DNA of 64,000 nucleotides from an uncultured Microbacterium sp. (GTDB lineage Bacteria > Actinomycetota > Actinomycetes > Actinomycetales > Microbacteriaceae): contig NZ_FLQR01000006.1 of NCBI RefSeq assembly GCF_900078385.1, positions 62,001-126,000 of the forward strand, read 5' to 3'. Under the pieces are notes generated by a model. It searched no databases. It worked only from the letters and a program-made list of their open reading frames with translations, and had not been told where the DNA came from. The position numbers were made by a program, and so were the translations under genes. Positions 1 through 9,293 of this stretch are shown in pieces (the first letter of the stretch is position 1; each line of letters begins with the position of its first letter).

Positions 1-2
1 TC

Positions 3-2657
3 TTCGGGGTGCTCAACGCCGCGCTCGATCTGCCCCGACTCCTCGCCCGGGGGGCGCGGCGCGGCCCGTTCCGCGGCATCGCGCGGATGCTGTCGGTCGC
101 GTGGGCGACCCTCCCCGCGCTCGCGGACGCCGTCCGGGCGGTGCGTTTCGCGCGGCAGCTGCGCGGCGAGCGCCAGGGTGCCCGCATCCTCTCCCCCGTC
201 CTCGAGCGCACCCTCGAACGGGCGACGGCCGTCGCCGCCGCCCTCGAGCTCCGCGGGTACGGCGGGCGGGGACTCGAGGGCGCGTGCGCCGAGCCGGTCT
301 CCCTGCGCGGCGCGACGGTCGGGTTCGGCGACGCCCCGGTGCTGCGCATCGACGAGCTCGTGCTCGAGCCGGGCACGCTCGTCGTGGTGTCGGGGCCGAC
401 CGGCGCGGGGAAGTCGACGCTGCTGCGCACCCTGAGCGGGCTGCACTCCCACGTCGACGGCGGCTCGCTCTCGGGGGGCGTGCACGTCGTCGGGCTCGAC
501 CGGTCCGCCGTCCCGCCACGGGACACCGCCCGCGCGGTCGGTGTGGTGCTGCAGAACCCGCGGGACGCCTTCGCGACGACGGGCGTCGCGGACGAGATCG
601 GCCTGGCCCTCGAGCTGCGCGGGGTGGCACCCGTGATCGTCGGCGCGCATGTCGCGGAGGTCGCCGGGCGGGTCGGGATCACGGCGCTCCTCGACCGCCC
701 CCTCGCCGGCCTGTCGGCGGGAGAGGCCACACTCGTCGCGATCGCGGCCGCCGTCGTCGAGCAGCCGATCCTGCTGGTGGTCGACGAGCCTCTCGCCGAC
801 CTCGACGTGGCGGCCCGGGCGCGCATCGCGCGTCTGCTGGACGTCCTCGCGCACGAGGCGGGGGTGTGCGTCGTCGTCGCGGAGCACCGCATCGCCGATC
901 TGGCGGCCGCGGCCGACCGCATCCTGCGCATCGCGGACGGCGGACTCGAGGACGCGGTCGCCTCCGTGACGGCCGCTGCCGCGGAGATCCGCGCGTCGGC
1001 GGCGCGTCCGGTCGGGTCCACTCGGCGCGACGCCGACCTCCGACGGATCGGGGAGGCGACGGGGCTCTCGGTGTCGGGGGTGACGGTGCGGCACGGGGCC
1101 GCGACGGTCGTCGAGGATGCCGCACTGCGCCTGGATGCGGGCGAGATCGCCGCACTCACGGGGCCCAACGGCGCCGGGAAATCGAGCCTCCTCGCGGCGA
1201 TCGCGGTTCCGGCGCGCCGCGCGGCCGGCGACGTACGCGTCGACGGAGCACCGCCGCGCGGGCGGGCGATCGCCCTCGTCCCTGACGCGTCCGACGACCT
1301 GTTCCTGCGCGACCGCGTGGCCCTGGAGTGCCGGCATGCCGATCGGCGGGCCGGGCTGCCGCAGGATGCCACCGCCCGCCGCTTCGCGGCGTTCCTCGGC
1401 CTGGATGTCGGCGACCCGGCCTTCATCCGGCGTCTCCCCCAGCATCCGCGCGACCTGTCCGTCGGCGAGCGCCGCTGTCTCGCGATCGCCCTGCAGTCCG
1501 CGCACCGCCCCCGGGTCCTGCTCGTCGACGAACCGACCCGCGGCCTCGATCCCGAGGCCCGGATCCTCGTCGCAGGCGCGCTCTCCGCCGAGGCGGATGC
1601 CGGCGCGGCCGTGCTGATCGCGACGCACGACGCCGCGTTCGCCGGCGCGCTCGGCGCGCGCGTCATCCCCATCCGCGCGGGCCGGCTGCGGGAGCCGGCG
1701 GCCGCCGAGCAGGCCCTCGGTCGCGAGCCCGCCGCGCCTGGGGTCGACGCGACGCGCCCCGCGGCATCCGCCCGGGCGCGGACGCCGGCGCGCCCGAAGC
1801 CTGCCGCCCCGTCCCCCGCGCCCCATCCCGCCGGCGCCCCGCGCCCGTCCTCGCGGGCGGCCGGCCTCCGCCGGGCGGCCCTCGTCGCGGCGAACCTCGC
1901 GGCCCTCGCGGCGTTCACGTGGCCGCTCATGGCATCCGCCCTTCCGGGGGACGCGTACGCCGCCGTCCCGTTCATCGCCCTCGCGCTCGCTCCCGTCGCC
2001 GTCCTCGTCGTCTTCGCGGCGCTCGACGGCTCGGTGCGATCGGCGCACACGCTCGCGCTCCTCGCGGTGCTGGCCGCGATCGGGGCCGCGATCCGCATCG
2101 CCGGCACCGGCGTGGGCGGCGTGGAGGCGCTCTTCGTGCTGCTGATCCTCGCGGGGCGCGCGTACGGCGCCCGGTTCGGGCTGCTCCTCGGTGCCGCCGC
2201 CGTCGGATTGTCCGCGATCGTGTGGGGCGGGGTGGGACCGTGGCTGCCGTTCCAGATGTTCGCGTGCGGCTGGGTCGGGGCCCTCGCGGGCCTCCTCCCC
2301 CGCCGCATCCGCGGTCGCGCCGAGATCGCGCTCCTGTGCGGGTACGGCGTCGCGGCGTCCTACCTCTTCGGGCTGCTGATGAACCTGTGGTTCTGGCCGT
2401 TCGCGGTCGGATCCGGCACCGGGATCTCCTATCTGCCGGGCGGCTCCCTCGGCGAGAACCTCGGCAGCTTCCTCGTCTACTCGCTCCTCACGTCGACGGC
2501 CGGATGGGACACGCTCCGCGCCGTCACGACCGTCCTCGGCCTGACCCTCGTCGGCCGTCCCATCCTCGCCGCTCTCCGGCGCGCGAAACCGGTCGCCCCC
2601 GCGCCCGTCACGCAGCCGGTGGTCCCCGCACCGCGCGTCAGCATGGGAAACTGGTAG
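3..2657 (+). CDS. Fused ECF-type transporter: EcfT end, two ABC ATPases and an S-component (5' partial)
   Basis: This is a single-chain energy-coupling factor importer for a vitamin-like substrate at the cytoplasmic membrane. The reading frame is open to the window edge. Counting from the GTG at 9, residues 1-85 look like the C-terminal coupling region of an EcfT/CbiQ transmembrane subunit. A first ABC ATPase follows, with Walker A GPTGAGKST near 129, signature LSAGE near 235 and Walker B ending DEP near 257. A second ABC ATPase has GPNGAGKSS near 384, LSVGE near 483 and DEPTRGLD. An Ala/Pro-rich linker then leads to a hydrophobic S-component at about 620-855 containing a GPWLPFQM segment. 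T, A, A and S subunits are usually separate genes. The substrate is not shown by the sequence; cobalamin is a guess from metH 1.6 kb away. Confidence 0.85.
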   Translation, partial: FGVLNAALDLPRLLARGARRGPFRGIARMLSVAWATLPALADAVRAVRFARQLRGERQGARILSPVLERTLERATAVAAALELRGYGGRGLEGACAEPVSLRGATVGFGDAPVLRIDELVLEPGTLVVVSGPTGAGKSTLLRTLSGLHSHVDGGSLSGGVHVVGLDRSAVPPRDTARAVGVVLQNPRDAFATTGVADEIGLALELRGVAPVIVGAHVAEVAGRVGITALLDRPLAGLSAGEATLVAIAAAVVEQPILLVVDEPLADLDVAARARIARLLDVLAHEAGVCVVVAEHRIADLAAAADRILRIADGGLEDAVASVTAAAAEIRASAARPVGSTRRDADLRRIGEATGLSVSGVTVRHGAATVVEDAALRLDAGEIAALTGPNGAGKSSLLAAIAVPARRAAGDVRVDGAPPRGRAIALVPDASDDLFLRDRVALECRHADRRAGLPQDATARRFAAFLGLDVGDPAFIRRLPQHPRDLSVGERRCLAIALQSAHRPRVLLVDEPTRGLDPEARILVAGALSAEADAGAAVLIATHDAAFAGALGARVIPIRAGRLREPAAAEQALGREPAAPGVDATRPAASARARTPARPKPAAPSPAPHPAGAPRPSSRAAGLRRAALVAANLAALAAFTWPLMASALPGDAYAAVPFIALALAPVAVLVVFAALDGSVRSAHTLALLAVLAAIGAAIRIAGTGVGGVEALFVLLILAGRAYGARFGLLLGAAAVGLSAIVWGGVGPWLPFQMFACGWVGALAGLLPRRIRGRAEIALLCGYGVAASYLFGLLMNLWFWPFAVGSGTGISYLPGGSLGENLGSFLVYSLLTSTAGWDTLRAVTTVLGLTLVGRPILAALRRAKPVAPAPVTQPVVPAPRVSMGNW

Positions 2658-2696
2658 GGGCGACTCCTTCTCAGGATGCCGCCGGAAGGACCTGCC

Positions 2697-3092
2697 ATGA
2701 AGATCACCACCTCATCCGACTGGCGAAACAGTCTCCCGTTCGAGACGCCGATGCTCGTCGCCGACCTCCAGCCCGGCGAACCGACGCGCTGCGCCGGCTG
2801 CGGCGTCGATGCCGCGCCGCATCCGCGGACCGAACTCTGGGCCGTCAAGCACCGGCATCCGAACAACCACGCGGGCTTCGTCCGCTTCTACTGCGCGACC
2901 CACCGGCCCGAGCCGACGGTCGCCGCCATCGTCGAGACCCGCCGCGAGACGGCGCGGCGCGACCGTGCCCTGCCACCGCGCCGCGCCGCGGCGGCCCCCG
3001 TCGTCGAGCGTCCCGTCACGCTGTGCCCGGACTGCTTCGTGCAGGTTCCGCCCACGGGCGTGTGCGGGATGTGCGGCCAGAAGGTCGCCTGA
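2697..3092 (+). CDS. Small putative zinc-ribbon protein
   Basis: This 131-residue protein has two likely zinc-binding sets: C32/C35 with C66 and H69, and C110/C113 with C123/C126. The conserved-looking core includes ELWAVKHRHPN and a GFVRFYC segment, and an Ala/Arg-rich linker separates the two knuckles. I chose the ATG at 2697 because GGAAGGA lies seven bases upstream; an upstream ATG at 2676 has no ribosome-binding site. I do not recognise a characterised function. It follows the transporter gene by 39 bp and may be cotranscribed. The paired CxxC clusters suggest a structural zinc protein or nucleic-acid-binding adaptor, which is inference. Confidence 0.75.
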   Translation: MKITTSSDWRNSLPFETPMLVADLQPGEPTRCAGCGVDAAPHPRTELWAVKHRHPNNHAGFVRFYCATHRPEPTVAAIVETRRETARRDRALPPRRAAAAPVVERPVTLCPDCFVQVPPTGVCGMCGQKVA

Positions 3093-3141
3093 CCCGCAGC
3101 GCCGAGCGAGACGGCGTCGCGGTCTGCGACACTCCTGAGTC

Positions 3142-4278
3142 ATGAGGCCTCGTTTCGCGAACGCGGTGGCGTCGATCGGCGCGCTCATGGCCGCCGCGTC
3201 GCTGTCGGCCTGTGCGACCCTCGTGCCGGCCGCATCCGGCACGCACTGGGAGCAGGCGGCGGACTTCCCGCTGGACGCGCGCGAGTTCGCCACCGTCGCG
3301 TGGACCGGGTCCGAGGTCCTGGTCGTCGGGGGCTCCGTCGGCCCGCCCTGCCCGCCGAACGCCGATTGTGCCTTTCCCGACGTGACGGCCGACGGCGCCG
3401 CGTACGATCCGGCCACCGACACCTGGCATGAGATCGCGTCGGCGCCCTTCGCCTTCGGGATGTCCTCCGGCGCGTACGCCGCCGGACACCTCGTCGTATC
3501 CGCCTTCGACGGCGCGGAGACCCGGCTGCTCTCCTACGACCTCGAGGCCGACGCGTGGACCCAGTTCGACGCTCCGGCCGCGGTCACCTGGCACATGCCC
3601 GTCGCGGACGGCGACCGCATCCTGTTCGTCTCGGGCAGCGATGAGAGCGGCGTCGTCCCCGACTACGCGTACGACGCGGCCGCGGGCGCCTGGTCGGAGC
3701 TCCCCGACGATCCGATCGGCCCGGCGTTCGATCGGATGCTGACGCCGACCGCGGCCGGTGTCGTGCTGACCGCCAAGGAACTGGTCCCGAGCCCCGGCTC
3801 GGAGGTCCCCTCGCTCACGCTGGCCGCCCTGCTGGACGCGGAGACCGGCACGTGGACGCGCCTGCCCGACACGGGCCAGATCGGCGGCTGGTCATGGGCG
3901 GTCCACGGCGACCGGCTCATCGCGCCGCAGCTCGGCGGCGCCGACGGCGGCGAAGTGAACAACTGGGGCCGGGTGTACCCGTACGGCGGCGTCATCACCC
4001 TCCCGTCGGGCGCCTGGTCGGCGCTCCCCGACCCGCCGGCACCGCGCGAGAGCTGGCTCGGCGACGTCAGCGGCGGGCGCTACTCCGTGGCAGCAGGGCA
4101 TCTCTACGACGACGAGGCCCGCGCGTGGTCGCCCCTGGACGCGCCGCCCGGCGCGGCGGAGACCGTCGGCGCGGCCGTGTGGGCCGGCGACGTGCTGATC
4201 GCCGTCGGCGGCACGACGTGGGCGGGGATGGACAGCCGCCCCTCGACCGACGTCTGGATCTACACCCCCACCGGCTGA
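3142..4278 (+). CDS. Kelch/propeller-like lipoprotein
   Basis: The 378-residue product begins with a signal peptide ending in a lipobox LSAC with the lipidation cysteine at residue 24, so it should be anchored on the outer face of the membrane. The remainder is a run of about 50-residue units, each with a TW- or AWS-type turn and a Gly-Gly near the strand start (VVGG, VSGS, AVGG). This is typical of kelch/galactose-oxidase-like beta-propellers. No catalytic residues can be assigned, so a ligand- or glycan-binding role is only a possibility. It is convergent with metH, leaving 10 bp between the two stop codons. Confidence 0.75.
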   Translation: MRPRFANAVASIGALMAAASLSACATLVPAASGTHWEQAADFPLDAREFATVAWTGSEVLVVGGSVGPPCPPNADCAFPDVTADGAAYDPATDTWHEIASAPFAFGMSSGAYAAGHLVVSAFDGAETRLLSYDLEADAWTQFDAPAAVTWHMPVADGDRILFVSGSDESGVVPDYAYDAAAGAWSELPDDPIGPAFDRMLTPTAAGVVLTAKELVPSPGSEVPSLTLAALLDAETGTWTRLPDTGQIGGWSWAVHGDRLIAPQLGGADGGEVNNWGRVYPYGGVITLPSGAWSALPDPPAPRESWLGDVSGGRYSVAAGHLYDDEARAWSPLDAPPGAAETVGAAVWAGDVLIAVGGTTWAGMDSRPSTDVWIYTPTG

Positions 4279-4288
4279 ACGGCCCGCC

Positions 4289-7200
4289 TCACACCGAGAA
4301 GTACTTGGCCTCGGGGTGGTGGAACACGAAGGCGTCGGTGGACTGCTCGGGATGCAGCTGCAGCTCCTCACTGAGTTCGACGCCCATCCGCTCCGGCCGC
4401 AGCAGCTCGACCACCTTGCGGCGGTCCTCCATGTCGGGACACGCGGGGTAGCCGAGCGAGAACCGGGCGCCGCGGTACTCGAGCTTGAAGAGCCCCGCGA
4501 CCTCGGCCGGGTCCTCGCCCTCGAAGCCGAGCTCGGAGCGGATGCGGGCGTGCCAGTACTCGGCGAGCGCTTCGGTCAGCTGCATCACGAGCCCGTTGAG
4601 CTCGTAGTAGTCGCGGTACCGGTTCTCCGCGAACAGCTTCGCGGTCACGGCGTCGATCCGCGCGCCCGCCGTCACGAGCTGCACCGGCAGGACGTCGACC
4701 TGCCCGGACTCGCGCGCGCGCACGAAGTCCGCGAGGCACAGGTGCCGGTCGCGACGCTGCCGCGGGAAGTGGAAGCGCAGGCGCTCCGCGCCGACCTGGC
4801 CGCCCGAGCCGCCGTCCGGCGCGAGCAGGCCCGCGGTGCCCAGCGCACCGGCACGGTCGTCCCCGTGATGGAGGACCACGACGTCGTCGCCGTCGCTCAC
4901 GACGGGGAAGAACCCGTACGCGACCGACGCGTCCAGCATCCCCTCGGCGAGGATGCGGTCGAGCCAGTACCGGAGCCGCGGGCGACCCTCCGTCTCGACG
5001 AGCTGCTCGTAGGACAGCCCGTCCTCGCCCCGACCGGGCTTCAGCCCCCATTGGCCCATGAACGTCGCGCGCTCGTCGAGGAACGCGGCGTAGTCCGCGA
5101 GGGCGATGCCGCGGACGATCCGGGTGCCCCAGAACGGCGGCGCCGGCACGGCGTTGTCGGCTGCGACATCCGAGCGGGCGGGCATGGCCTCCGGCTCGGT
5201 CAGGGTGAGGAGCGACCCGGCGCGGTGGATGCGCTTCTTCAGCGGCGGCAGGCCGACCGACGCGGCATCCGCCCCGCGCGCGATCTTCACGAGCGGTTCC
5301 ATCAGCGCGAGGCCCTCGAAGGCGTCCTTCGCGTAGCGGACCTCGCCGTCGAAGAGCCCCGCCAGGTCGTCCTCGACGTACGCGCGGGTGAGCGCGGCGC
5401 CGCCGAGGATGACGGGCCAACGGCCGGCGAGCCCACGGGACTGGAGCTCCTGCAGGTTCTCCTTCATCACGACGGTCGACTTCACGAGCAGGCCGGACAT
5501 GCCGATGACGTCGGCGCCGTGCTCCTCGGCCGCCGCGATGATGTCGGCGATGGGCTGCTTGATGCCGAGGTTGACGACGTCGTAGCCGTTGTTCGTGAGG
5601 ATGATGTCGACGAGGTTCTTGCCGATGTCGTGCACGTCGCCGCGCACGGTCGCCAGGACGATCCGGCCTTTGCCCGACGCGGACGAGCGCTCCATGTGCG
5701 GTTCGAGCAGCGCCACGGCGGTCTTCATGACCTCGGCGGACTGCAGCACGAACGGCAGCTGCATCTCGCCCGACCCGAACCGCTCGCCGACGATCTTCAT
5801 GCCCTCGAGGAGATGCTCGTTGATGATCTGCAGGGCCGTGAGCCCGCCCGCGCGGGCGAGGTCGAGGTCACCCTCGAGGCCCTTCGCCTCGCCGTCGATG
5901 ATGCGCCGCTCCAGCCGCTGCCCGACGGGCAGGGCGGCCAGCTCGGCGGCCCGCTGGTCCCGGAGCGCGGCGGTGTCGACGCCCGCGAACAGGTCGAGCA
6001 TGACGGCGAGCGGGTCGTAGGTGATGTTCCCGTCGGCGTCGTACTCGCGCCGGTCCCACACGAGATCGAGCGCGACCTGGCGCTGCGCGTCGGGGAGCGA
6101 GGCGAGCGGCACGATCTTCGCGGCATCCACGATCGCGGAGCTCAGCCCCGCCGCGGCGGCCTCATGGAGGAACACGGAGTTCAGCGCCGACCGTGCCGCC
6201 GGGTTCAGGCCGAACGAGACGTTCGAGACGCCGAGGGTCGTGTGGATGCCGGGATACTTCGCCACGAGGGCGCGGATGGCCTCGATCGTCTCGATGGCAT
6301 CGCGCCGCGTCTCCTCCTGGCCGGTCGCGATGGGGAAGGTCAGGCAGTCCACGACGATGTCGCCGACGCGCATGCCCCACGTGCCGACGAGCTCGTCGAC
6401 GAGGCGCGAGGCGATCCGGAGCTTGTCCTCCGCGGTGCGGGCCTGGCCCTGCTCGTCGATCGTCAGGGCGATGACGGCCGTGCCGTGCTCCTTGACGAGC
6501 GGCATGATGCGCCCGAAGCGGGAATCGGGGCCGTCGCCGTCCTCGTAGTTCACCGAGTTGACGACGGGACGCCCGCCGATGAGCTCCAGCCCCGCCTGGA
6601 TGACGGCGGGCTCGGTGGAGTCGATGACGAGCGGGAGCGTCGAGGCACTCGCGAACCGCGACACGACCTCGCGGATGTCGGCGGCGCCGTCGCGTCCGAC
6701 GTAGTCGACGCACACGTCGAGGAGGTGCGCACCGACGCGGATCTGGTTGCGCGCGATGTCGACGCAGTCGTCCCAGCGCTCCTCCAGCATCGCCTCGCGG
6801 AACGCCTTCGAGCCGTTCGCGTTGGTCCGCTCGCCGATCGCGAGGTAGGAGGCGTCCTGGTCGAAGGGGACGTGCTGATAGAGGCTCGCGACACCGGATT
6901 CCAGGTCGGCGGCGCGGGGCACCGCGCCGCCCGTCCGATACGGCTCGAGGCGTTCGACCACGGCCCGCATGTGCTCCGGCGTCGTGCCGCAGCAGCCACC
7001 CACGAGCCCGATGCCGAACTCGCGGACGAACTGCTCGTGCGCGGTCGCGAGCTCGTCGGGTGTGAGGGGGTAGTGCGCGCCGTCGGCGGTGAGGACCGGA
7101 AGCCCCGCGTTCGGCATACAGGCGACCGCGACGGGAGAGTGCTTCGACAGGTGGCGGAGGTGCTCGCTCATCTCGGCCGGACCCGTCGCGCAGTTCAGCC

Positions 7201-7918
7201 CGATCGCGTCGACGCCGAGGGGCTGCAGCGCCGTGAGGGCCGCGCCGATCTCGCTGCCCATCAGCATCGTGCCGGTCGTCTCGACGGTCACCTCGACGAA
7301 GATAGGCAGACGGATGCCGCGAGCCATGACAGCCCGCTTGCAGCCGTTGACGGCGGCCTTGGTCTGGAGGAGATCCTGCGACGTCTCGATGAGGAACGCA
7401 TCGGCTCCCCCGTCGATGAGCCCTTCGGCCTGCAGCGCGAACGTCGCCGCGAGGTGCTCGTAGGTCGTGTGGCCGAGGCTCGGGAGCTTGGTGCCCGGCC
7501 CCATCGAGCCGAGCACCCAGCGCAGCCGGCCGTCGACGGCCTCGGCGGCCTCGGTGCGCTCGCGCGCGATGCGGGCGCCCGCCGCCGCCAGTTCGACGAT
7601 CCGGTCATCGATGCCGTAGTCCGACAGGTTCGACCAGTTCGCGCCGAAGGTGTTGGTCTCGACGGCATCGATCCCCGTCGCGAGGTACTCGTCGTGGATC
7701 GCCGCGATCATGTCCGGCCGCGAGACGTTCAGGATCTCGTTGCAGCCCTCGAGCTGCTGATAGTCCGCGAGCGTCGGCTCGTGCCGCTGGAGCATCGTGC
7801 CCATCGCGCCGTCGGCGATCACGACACGGGAGGCGAGGGCCTCCAGGAGCGCCGAGGACCGGGCCGGCCGCGGCACCGCCTCGATGTCGAGCGGGAAGCG
7901 GGGCAGCGGGCGGGTCAC
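4289..7918 (-). CDS. metH: Cobalamin-dependent methionine synthase
   Basis: MetH transfers a methyl group from 5-methyltetrahydrofolate via methylcobalamin to homocysteine. The 1209-residue length matches four-module family members. The homocysteine domain (about 1-340) carries the zinc ligands in GLNCATG and GGCCGTTPEH. The pterin domain (about 355-640) contains ERTNANGSKAF. The cobalamin domain (about 650-890) carries the lower-ligand motif DVHDIGKN and the cap-domain LPFVLQSAEVMK. The C-terminal 300 residues are the S-adenosylmethionine reactivation module. The start is a GTG with no ribosome-binding site. A -10 hexamer TAGACT ends 6 bp before it, so a leaderless transcript is likely. It lies 9 bp downstream of the HAAS-type membrane gene on the same strand. 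I see no B12 riboswitch in the short upstream gap. Confidence 0.97.
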   Translation of the reverse strand: MTRPLPRFPLDIEAVPRPARSSALLEALASRVVIADGAMGTMLQRHEPTLADYQQLEGCNEILNVSRPDMIAAIHDEYLATGIDAVETNTFGANWSNLSDYGIDDRIVELAAAGARIARERTEAAEAVDGRLRWVLGSMGPGTKLPSLGHTTYEHLAATFALQAEGLIDGGADAFLIETSQDLLQTKAAVNGCKRAVMARGIRLPIFVEVTVETTGTMLMGSEIGAALTALQPLGVDAIGLNCATGPAEMSEHLRHLSKHSPVAVACMPNAGLPVLTADGAHYPLTPDELATAHEQFVREFGIGLVGGCCGTTPEHMRAVVERLEPYRTGGAVPRAADLESGVASLYQHVPFDQDASYLAIGERTNANGSKAFREAMLEERWDDCVDIARNQIRVGAHLLDVCVDYVGRDGAADIREVVSRFASASTLPLVIDSTEPAVIQAGLELIGGRPVVNSVNYEDGDGPDSRFGRIMPLVKEHGTAVIALTIDEQGQARTAEDKLRIASRLVDELVGTWGMRVGDIVVDCLTFPIATGQEETRRDAIETIEAIRALVAKYPGIHTTLGVSNVSFGLNPAARSALNSVFLHEAAAAGLSSAIVDAAKIVPLASLPDAQRQVALDLVWDRREYDADGNITYDPLAVMLDLFAGVDTAALRDQRAAELAALPVGQRLERRIIDGEAKGLEGDLDLARAGGLTALQIINEHLLEGMKIVGERFGSGEMQLPFVLQSAEVMKTAVALLEPHMERSSASGKGRIVLATVRGDVHDIGKNLVDIILTNNGYDVVNLGIKQPIADIIAAAEEHGADVIGMSGLLVKSTVVMKENLQELQSRGLAGRWPVILGGAALTRAYVEDDLAGLFDGEVRYAKDAFEGLALMEPLVKIARGADAASVGLPPLKKRIHRAGSLLTLTEPEAMPARSDVAADNAVPAPPFWGTRIVRGIALADYAAFLDERATFMGQWGLKPGRGEDGLSYEQLVETEGRPRLRYWLDRILAEGMLDASVAYGFFPVVSDGDDVVVLHHGDDRAGALGTAGLLAPDGGSGGQVGAERLRFHFPRQRRDRHLCLADFVRARESGQVDVLPVQLVTAGARIDAVTAKLFAENRYRDYYELNGLVMQLTEALAEYWHARIRSELGFEGEDPAEVAGLFKLEYRGARFSLGYPACPDMEDRRKVVELLRPERMGVELSEELQLHPEQSTDAFVFHHPEAKYFSV

Positions 7919-7924
7919 CGCGGA

Positions 7925-7930
7925 AGTCTA
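7925..7930 (-). promoter_or_regulatory. -10 element for metH overlapping upstream stop codon
   Basis: Reading the minus strand, TAGACT ends 6 bp before the GTG of metH. Its first three bases are the TAG stop codon of the preceding gene. A clear -35 is not visible. This spacing fits a leaderless metH mRNA made independently of the upstream pair. Confidence 0.5.
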
Positions 7931-8869
7931 CCGACGCGCCTTGCGGAAGGCGTCGAGGATGTCCCACAGCGTCACGGCCACGATCCCGAAGCCGGCGATG
8001 ACCGCCAGGATCCGGTGCACGTCGGTGCCGTCTCCGGACGTGAGGACGGTCGGGAAGAAGTCCGGGTTCAGCAGCCGGTCCTGGAAGAGCAGCCACAGTG
8101 CGGGCACCGCCACGGCGAGTCCGAGCACCGCGTTGACCACGGCGACCGGGAACGTCCACCGCCCGGTCACGTGCACGACGACGGCCAGTGCGCCCTCCAG
8201 CGCCATCACGACGAAGAGGCCCGTCACCAACGCCGGCCAGAGACCGGGGTCGAGGAAGGAGACGTCCTCGCCCGGCACGAACCCGAGGTTCAGGTCCCAC
8301 AGGATCGCCCCTGCGCCGAGGGCGAGGAAGACCAGCGTCCCGAGCATGTCGCCGAACGTGGCGCCGGTCTCCCGCGGCTGCGGCAGACCCTCGAGGGTCC
8401 AGCCGTCCTCCTCGCGCGGCGGACGCGAGCCCGTGCGCTCGAGGATCACGAAGATGAGCGTCACCCAGAAGGCGAGGTGCACACCGACGTTGAGCACGCC
8501 GGCGATCGTGGACCCGACGACCGTGCCGAATCCCGCGCCGCTGAGCACCTGGCCGAGCGCGATGCCGAACGCCGCGCACGGCAGCACGACGGCGAGCAGC
8601 AGCTTGAGCAGCCGGAGCCAGTCGAGGTAGTAGCGGGGGCCGATCAGGTGCAGCGGCCGGTCCATGTACCCGGCGGCGAGCACATCGGGCGCGCCCAGGT
8701 CGAGAAGGACCTGACGCTCGGCTTCGGGAGACGGTTCGCCGGACTCGACGCGCGCGTCGATCTGGTCGGCGATCGAGGCCCGCAGCTCGGCGGCGACGTC
8801 GTCGCGCTGCTTCTCCGCCACCGAACGTGTGACGGCGAGGATGTAGCGATCGGTGAGGGTGGCGTTCAT
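7928..8869 (-). CDS. HAAS-type membrane protein paired with PadR regulator
   Basis: The 313-residue product starts with a soluble alpha-helical domain (about 1-80) that includes the ELRASIADQIDARV helix typical of permease-prefix/HAAS domains. About six hydrophobic segments follow between residues 90 and 305. It starts with ATG overlapping the PadR gene by 4 bp (ATGA), so the two are translationally coupled. PadR/HAAS pairs are widespread in Gram-positive bacteria and are thought to link envelope or membrane stress to transcription; the ligand here is unknown. No ABC or enzymatic motif is visible. Confidence 0.8.
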   Translation of the reverse strand: MNATLTDRYILAVTRSVAEKQRDDVAAELRASIADQIDARVESGEPSPEAERQVLLDLGAPDVLAAGYMDRPLHLIGPRYYLDWLRLLKLLLAVVLPCAAFGIALGQVLSGAGFGTVVGSTIAGVLNVGVHLAFWVTLIFVILERTGSRPPREEDGWTLEGLPQPRETGATFGDMLGTLVFLALGAGAILWDLNLGFVPGEDVSFLDPGLWPALVTGLFVVMALEGALAVVVHVTGRWTFPVAVVNAVLGLAVAVPALWLLFQDRLLNPDFFPTVLTSGDGTDVHRILAVIAGFGIVAVTLWDILDAFRKARR

Positions 8870-9204
8870 GATTCCTCCTGCGGAAGAGCGGCGATCGCGC
8901 CCGCGATCGCGTGGAAGTCGTCGGTGAGGGCGGCGGCGAGCCGGTGACCCGCCGCGCTCGTGCGGTAGAACTTCCGAGGCCGCGCCTCATCGGTGTTCCA
9001 CTCGCTCGTGAGGTGTCCCTGCTTCTCCAGGCGACGGAGCAGGGGGTAGAGCGTGTTGGCATCGGTGTCGAACCCGCGCCCCTGGAGCTCTTCGAGCAGC
9101 CCGTAGCCGTAGCCAGGGTGCGTCAGCAGGCGCAGACATGCCAGGACGATGGTCCCGCGCCGCAGCTCCTGCAGATGCGTGTCGAGCGCTTCGGTATCGG
9201 TCAT
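8866..9204 (-). CDS. PadR-family transcriptional regulator
   Basis: This short winged-helix repressor (112 residues from the ATG at 9204) has the PadR signature: an RRGTIVLACLRLL helix, a GYGLLEEL helix, the recognition region TLYPLLRRLEKQGHL and a wing ending FYRTSAAGH. A GTG at 9213 is also in frame. I prefer 9204 because a -10 hexamer (TACAGT at 9212-9217) ends 7 bp before it, giving a leaderless start, and neither codon has a ribosome-binding site. It probably represses itself and the overlapping membrane gene. Confidence 0.9.
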   Translation of the reverse strand: MTDTEALDTHLQELRRGTIVLACLRLLTHPGYGYGLLEELQGRGFDTDANTLYPLLRRLEKQGHLTSEWNTDEARPRKFYRTSAAGHRLAAALTDDFHAIAGAIAALPQEES

Positions 9205-9211
9205 GCCTGAC

Positions 9212-9241
9212 ACTGTACTGTGTCTCGCACACTATTGTCTA
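9212..9241 (-). promoter_or_regulatory. Candidate promoter of padR operon
   Basis: On the minus strand TAGACA and TACAGT are separated by 18 bp, and the second hexamer ends 7 bp before the ATG at 9204. The spacer holds GTGTG and GACAC half-sites that could form an autoregulatory operator. The hexamers are seen directly; the promoter role is inferred. Confidence 0.5.
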
Positions 9242-9293
9242 GCGTACGTCGCATATTCCCGCGCGGGTGTCAGGATGAGCGCAGGAGGACACG

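Noticed and set aside
7919..7927. Cobalamin riboswitch for metH
   Set aside because: The gap is only 9 bp, too short; the adjacent membrane gene shows no B12-box-like sequence at its end.
4316..8947. 1543-codon open frame antisense to metH
   Set aside because: It is a GC-rich shadow: its composition is Arg/Asp/Glu/His-rich without domains, and metH on the other strand has full family motifs.
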